From Roseburia sp. (GTDB taxonomy: Bacteria; Bacillota; Clostridia; Lachnospirales; Lachnospiraceae): a stretch of 17,657 nucleotides of DNA. The position numbers and the translations under genes were made by a program. Numbering within the stretch: position 1 is the first letter of the stretch; every line of letters begins with the position of its first letter. The notes under the pieces are model-generated. The model was not told the origin of the DNA, ran no database searches, and worked only from the letters and a program-made list of their open reading frames with translations. The stretch lies in assembly GCA_030844625.1 (NCBI GenBank), contig JAUUNJ010000018.1, positions 1 through 17,657 of the forward strand, written 5' to 3'. Below, piece by piece: positions 14,846 to 17,657 of the stretch.

Positions 14846-15587
14846 TATAAATTCACCTCTTATTGTTGTTGAAAACGTAAAAAAATATTATAAAGGTGGC
14901 GCCATAAAAGCGCTGGATGGTGTAAGTCTTAACATTGAATCCGGCGAAGTGGTAGTTATTATCGGACCTTCCGGAAGTGGTAAATCTACAATGCTAAGAG
15001 CTCTTAATTTGTTGGAAATTCCAACAGAAGGGGTAATTACTTTTGAAGGAGTCGATATTACTGATAAAAAAGTGAATATTAATAAACACAGACAGAAGAT
15101 GGGAATGGTTTTTCAGCATTTTAATCTTTTTCCTCATATGACTATTCTGAAGAATATGACAATAGCACCGATGAAGTTATTAAAAAAGTCAAAAGAAGAG
15201 GCTGAAAAGAAAGCAATGGAACTTCTTAAGGTGGTCAATCTGGAGGATAGGGCAGGAGCCTATCCGGCACAATTATCAGGTGGACAGAAGCAGAGAGTCG
15301 CTATTGCAAGATCGCTTTGTATGGATCCGGATGTTATGCTTTTTGATGAGCCCACATCAGCCCTTGACCCGGAAATGGTAGGAGAAGTTCTGAATGTAAT
15401 GAAAGATCTTGCAAAGCAGGGAATGACAATGGTAGTTGTTACACATGAAATGGGATTTGCCAGAGAGGTTGCATCCAGAGTAATATTTATGGACGAAGGA
15501 AAAATTATTGAAGAAGGAACTCCGACAGAAATTTTTGATCATCCCCAAAATGACAGAACCAGATTGTTCCTGTCCAAGATTTTATAA
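14832..15587 (+). CDS. Polar amino acid ABC transporter, ATPase (GlnQ/HisP type)
   Basis: Cytosolic ATP-hydrolysing subunit, 251 residues. It has Walker A GPSGSGKS (45-52), Q-loop Gln95 in [13 protein letters not shown], signature LSGGQ (148-152), Walker B VMLFDE (168-173), D-loop SALD and switch histidine His205 in VVTHEMGFA. All are intact. Starts at ATG 14832 and ATG 14835 are both possible; AAAGGAGG ending at 14824 is 7 nt from the first and 10 from the second, so 14832 is chosen. It is translationally coupled to the permease by a 14-nt overlap, and last in the operon before a bidirectional terminator. Confidence 0.95.
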   Translation: MMKDNINSPLIVVENVKKYYKGGAIKALDGVSLNIESGEVVVIIGPSGSGKSTMLRALNLLEIPTEGVITFEGVDITDKKVNINKHRQKMGMVFQHFNLFPHMTILKNMTIAPMKLLKKSKEEAEKKAMELLKVVNLEDRAGAYPAQLSGGQKQRVAIARSLCMDPDVMLFDEPTSALDPEMVGEVLNVMKDLAKQGMTMVVVTHEMGFAREVASRVIFMDEGKIIEEGTPTEIFDHPQNDRTRLFLSKIL

Positions 15588-15643
15588 AAAAGAGCAAAGA
15601 GAAATAGATTATGATTTATCCGGTGTTGTACCGGTTTACTTGT

Positions 15644-15682
15644 ACAAAAAAGAAGACCTGAAAGGTCTTCTTTTTTGTGGAT
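15644..15682. terminator. Bidirectional terminator between convergent genes
   Basis: A 16-bp stem (15644-15659 with 15663-15678) has a GAA loop, core AGAAGACCT/AGGTCTTCT, and A and T runs forming U tracts in both directions. It serves the ATPase gene and the opposing deacetylase. A smaller hairpin, CCGGT/ACCGG (15620-15634), precedes it. Confidence 0.92.
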
Positions 15683-15687
15683 TATGA

Positions 15688-16989
15688 TTAATCATTTTCT
15701 GGTCCGTAATACATAACTCCTTTTTTCAGTTTCTTTCCCTTAATACTGTATAATTCGCTGACAGTTACCAGTTCAAAGCCTTTTTTTCGAAGTTTTGGAA
15801 GGGCTTTAGTAAAACCTTTTACTGTGGTTTCATGAATGTCATGCAATAGTATTATTTCAGAGTCTTTGGTCTGCTTCAGAATCGTATCACATACATATTT
15901 TGTCTTTTTGTATTTCCAGTCTAAGGTATCCACAGTCCAGTAGATCATTGGAACGCCGGCATTTTTACTTACCGTTTTATTATAATTACCATATGGTGGA
16001 CGAAGCAGTGTAGGTTTTGCTCCGATAATATCAGATACAGCTTTATTTGTTTTGGTTATTTCACTTTTAATGTCTGATTTGGAAAGCGTCTTTAAATTTT
16101 TGTGGCTATATGTATGACTTCCTATTTCCATCCCCAGTTTGTATGCGCGCTTCAATTCGTTTTTGTAGGAGTTAACTCTGTTTCCTAAAACAAAAAACGT
16201 TGCCTGACAATGATATTTTTCTAAAGAATCCAAAAGGTTATTGGTATATATCCCCGGACCATCATCAAAGGTAAAAGCAACATATTTGGTCTTTTGAACA
16301 ATTACCTTGCACTTCACGGATTTATTAGTGAAGTTAGATTTGATAGTTACATAGGTAGTTCCATTGGATTTACCTTTAACGACTCCTTTTTTATTTACGG
16401 TTGCAATTTTGTTATTAGAACTTTTCCAAGAAACAGGTTCGGCGGTATATGTTTTTTTGCTGCCGTATGTAATGGTTGGCGTTAAAGTTCTTTTATCTCC
16501 TTTATTTAATCGAATTTGAGTTTTGTCTAATTTTATTGATTTTACAGAATTATAAGGTTCTCTTACAACAACCTTACATCTGGCTTTTACCAGACCACTT
16601 TGACTGCTGCAGATGATATAAGTTTTTCCTATATTAACAGCTTTGATAATTCCATTCTTTGAAACGGTTGCAATATCTGTATTTTTACTGGACCAAACAA
16701 CAGTCTCATTCTGTAAATCTTTGAAACTGCCATATTGGATATCTGCACTGAGAACCCCTTTTTTCCCTTTGGTTATGTTGAGTACAGAACGGTTCAGGGT
16801 TATGGATTTTACGGGATTGCAGGTTTGTGAAGTGACGGAATCGTTGGCGGTTTGTGAGTTGGTACTGTTTGAACCGACGGTTCCCGTAGCTTCGCCTGCG
16901 TGAGTCAAAGTGTAGCCGCAAAAAGAGAATGCTCCAATACATAATATCATAATTGCAAGGACAATCATTCTTTTCTTTCGTGTTTTCAT
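15688..16989 (-). CDS. Secreted polysaccharide deacetylase with two BIG2-like domains
   Basis: Extracellular, probably membrane-anchored NodB-family (CE4) deacetylase, likely acting on peptidoglycan or another N-acetylated glycan. The 433 residues have a basic N-terminus and hydrophobic segment (about 8-28), a Ser/Thr/Asn linker, and two bacterial Ig-like (BIG2) domains (about 59-142 and 149-231), each with the WSSKNTDIATVSKNG-type core. The catalytic domain (about 236-420) has TFDDGP (240-245, metal-binding Asp243), SHTYSH (His292, His296), RPPYG (330-334), DTLDW (354-358) and LLHD (His383), so all five CE4 motifs are intact. AAAGGGG precedes ATG 16989. It diverges from spoIIIAA; a sporulation link is possible but not shown. 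Confidence 0.93.
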   Translation of the reverse strand: MKTRKKRMIVLAIMILCIGAFSFCGYTLTHAGEATGTVGSNSTNSQTANDSVTSQTCNPVKSITLNRSVLNITKGKKGVLSADIQYGSFKDLQNETVVWSSKNTDIATVSKNGIIKAVNIGKTYIICSSQSGLVKARCKVVVREPYNSVKSIKLDKTQIRLNKGDKRTLTPTITYGSKKTYTAEPVSWKSSNNKIATVNKKGVVKGKSNGTTYVTIKSNFTNKSVKCKVIVQKTKYVAFTFDDGPGIYTNNLLDSLEKYHCQATFFVLGNRVNSYKNELKRAYKLGMEIGSHTYSHKNLKTLSKSDIKSEITKTNKAVSDIIGAKPTLLRPPYGNYNKTVSKNAGVPMIYWTVDTLDWKYKKTKYVCDTILKQTKDSEIILLHDIHETTVKGFTKALPKLRKKGFELVTVSELYSIKGKKLKKGVMYYGPEND

Positions 16990-17055
16990 ATAGATTCCCC
17001 TTTCTCTTTCTAGTTTATAATATAATTTTACAGTACAAAAAAATAAAAGTAAATA

Positions 17056-17083
17056 GAATAATCAGGTAAATTCTACATATATT
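17056..17083 (+). promoter_or_regulatory. SigE-like promoter before spoIIIAA
   Basis: GAATAAT (17056-17062), 13-nt spacer, CATATATT (17076-17083), close to the sporulation sigma-E consensus (about KMATATT, 13-14 nt, CATACAHT). The spoIIIA operon is SigE-controlled in B. subtilis. The start of transcription would fall close to the ribosome binding site at 17089-17094, giving an unusually short leader, which lowers confidence. Confidence 0.5.
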
Positions 17084-17100
17084 TTGATAAGGAGTAAGCA

Positions 17101-17657
17101 TTGAAGAAATTAGAAAAATTACTTACACAACAAGTGTATAGCAAAGTATTGGAAAAAGCAGAATTTGAAAGAATAACCCAAATAAGACTGCGGGTGAATA
17201 TGCCATTGATTATTAATTTGTTTGAAAAAGAAATAGTGTGCCATGAGCTGATTGTCAGCGAAGAAATGATTCGTGACACCTTTAATAAAATTACTGGATA
17301 TTCAGCATATGCATTTGAACAAAATATTAAATGCGGATATATAACTGTAGCAGGTGGTCACAGAATTGGGTTCGGAGGAGAAACAATTTCAGAAAATGGA
17401 CAAATTGTTACCATTAAGAATATTAAGTTTCTTAATATCAGAATCTCCCATCCTGTAGCAGGATGTGGTATGGGAGTGGCAGAAAAACTTATGGAAGAAG
17501 GAGAATTATTAAACACACTGATTATTTCACCTCCAGGAATGGGAAAAACCACATTGTTAAGAGATCTTATAACTATTTTCAGTACTAAAATCAGTGGTAC
17601 AAGCATATGTGTTATTGACGAGAGAAATGAGATTAGTGGAAGTTATCTGGGAACGCC
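17101..17657 (+). CDS. spoIIIAA: Stage III sporulation protein AA (partial, runs off the window end)
   Basis: ATPase of the SpoIIIA-SpoIIQ channel between mother cell and forespore, related to secretion ATPases. I translated from TTG 17101, 6 nt after AAGGAG (17089-17094); the frame is open to 17657 (185 residues seen). The N-terminal half has the typical QIRLRVNMPL and CGYITVAGGHRIGFGGETISENGQIVTIKNIKFLNIRI. The ATPase half begins LIISPPGMGKTTLLRDL (Walker A, about 141-148) and VIDERNEISG (Walker B region). No ATG at the expected N-terminus offers a better start. The rest of the gene, and presumably spoIIIAB onward, lie beyond the window. Confidence 0.93.
   Translation, partial: MKKLEKLLTQQVYSKVLEKAEFERITQIRLRVNMPLIINLFEKEIVCHELIVSEEMIRDTFNKITGYSAYAFEQNIKCGYITVAGGHRIGFGGETISENGQIVTIKNIKFLNIRISHPVAGCGMGVAEKLMEEGELLNTLIISPPGMGKTTLLRDLITIFSTKISGTSICVIDERNEISGSYLGT

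Noticed and set aside
1..17657. CRISPR arrays, tRNA or rRNA genes, insertion sequences
   Set aside because: No spaced repeat series, tRNA-like cloverleaf, rRNA sequence or transposase frame was seen on either strand.

Overview
The window looks like chromosomal DNA of a low-GC, spore-forming, anaerobic Firmicute, most likely a Clostridia/Lachnospiraceae member. The reasons are AT-rich coding sequence, strong AGGAGG-type ribosome binding sites, a spoIIIAA gene, the redox repressor Rex, and consensus sigma-A promoters. The species cannot be named from the sequence alone.

Layout. Bases 1-1742 (minus) hold most of an ABC-F ATPase, cut by the window edge. A perfect TTGACA-17-TATAAT promoter (1926-1954) then drives rex, the bifunctional NAD(P)HX repair enzyme nnrE/nnrD, and alr (alanine racemase). 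A MazF-type toxin follows alr with no mazE antitoxin beside it. yebC and a HAD phosphatase come next and end at a strong bidirectional terminator (7429-7468). A small two-helix membrane protein (minus) faces that terminator and diverges from rlmH.

The most interesting region is 8730-11000. The last codons of rlmH form a 17-bp sequence that recurs exactly at 10984-11000. Between the copies lie an AbiEi/AbiEii type IV toxin-antitoxin pair and a GNAT acetyltransferase. This is the same 3' end of rlmH (orfX) that staphylococcal SCC/SCCmec cassettes use as attachment site, and the core (TATCATAAAT within it) resembles the SCC core. No recombinase lies between the repeats, so it looks like a 2.25-kb non-autonomous, SCC-like defence cassette outside the staphylococci. 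A 42-bp perfect palindrome overlaps the -35 of the abiE promoter and is a candidate AbiEi operator.

Downstream are an unrecognised membrane protein (11153-11701), a secreted protein made of two copies of an Ig-like plus InlB B-repeat unit (11911-12999), and a complete polar amino acid ABC transporter: lipoprotein, internal terminator, permease, ATPase (13274-15587). Convergent to it is a secreted polysaccharide deacetylase with two BIG2-like domains (15688-16989, minus). The window ends inside spoIIIAA (17101 onward, TTG start), preceded by a good SigE-like promoter.
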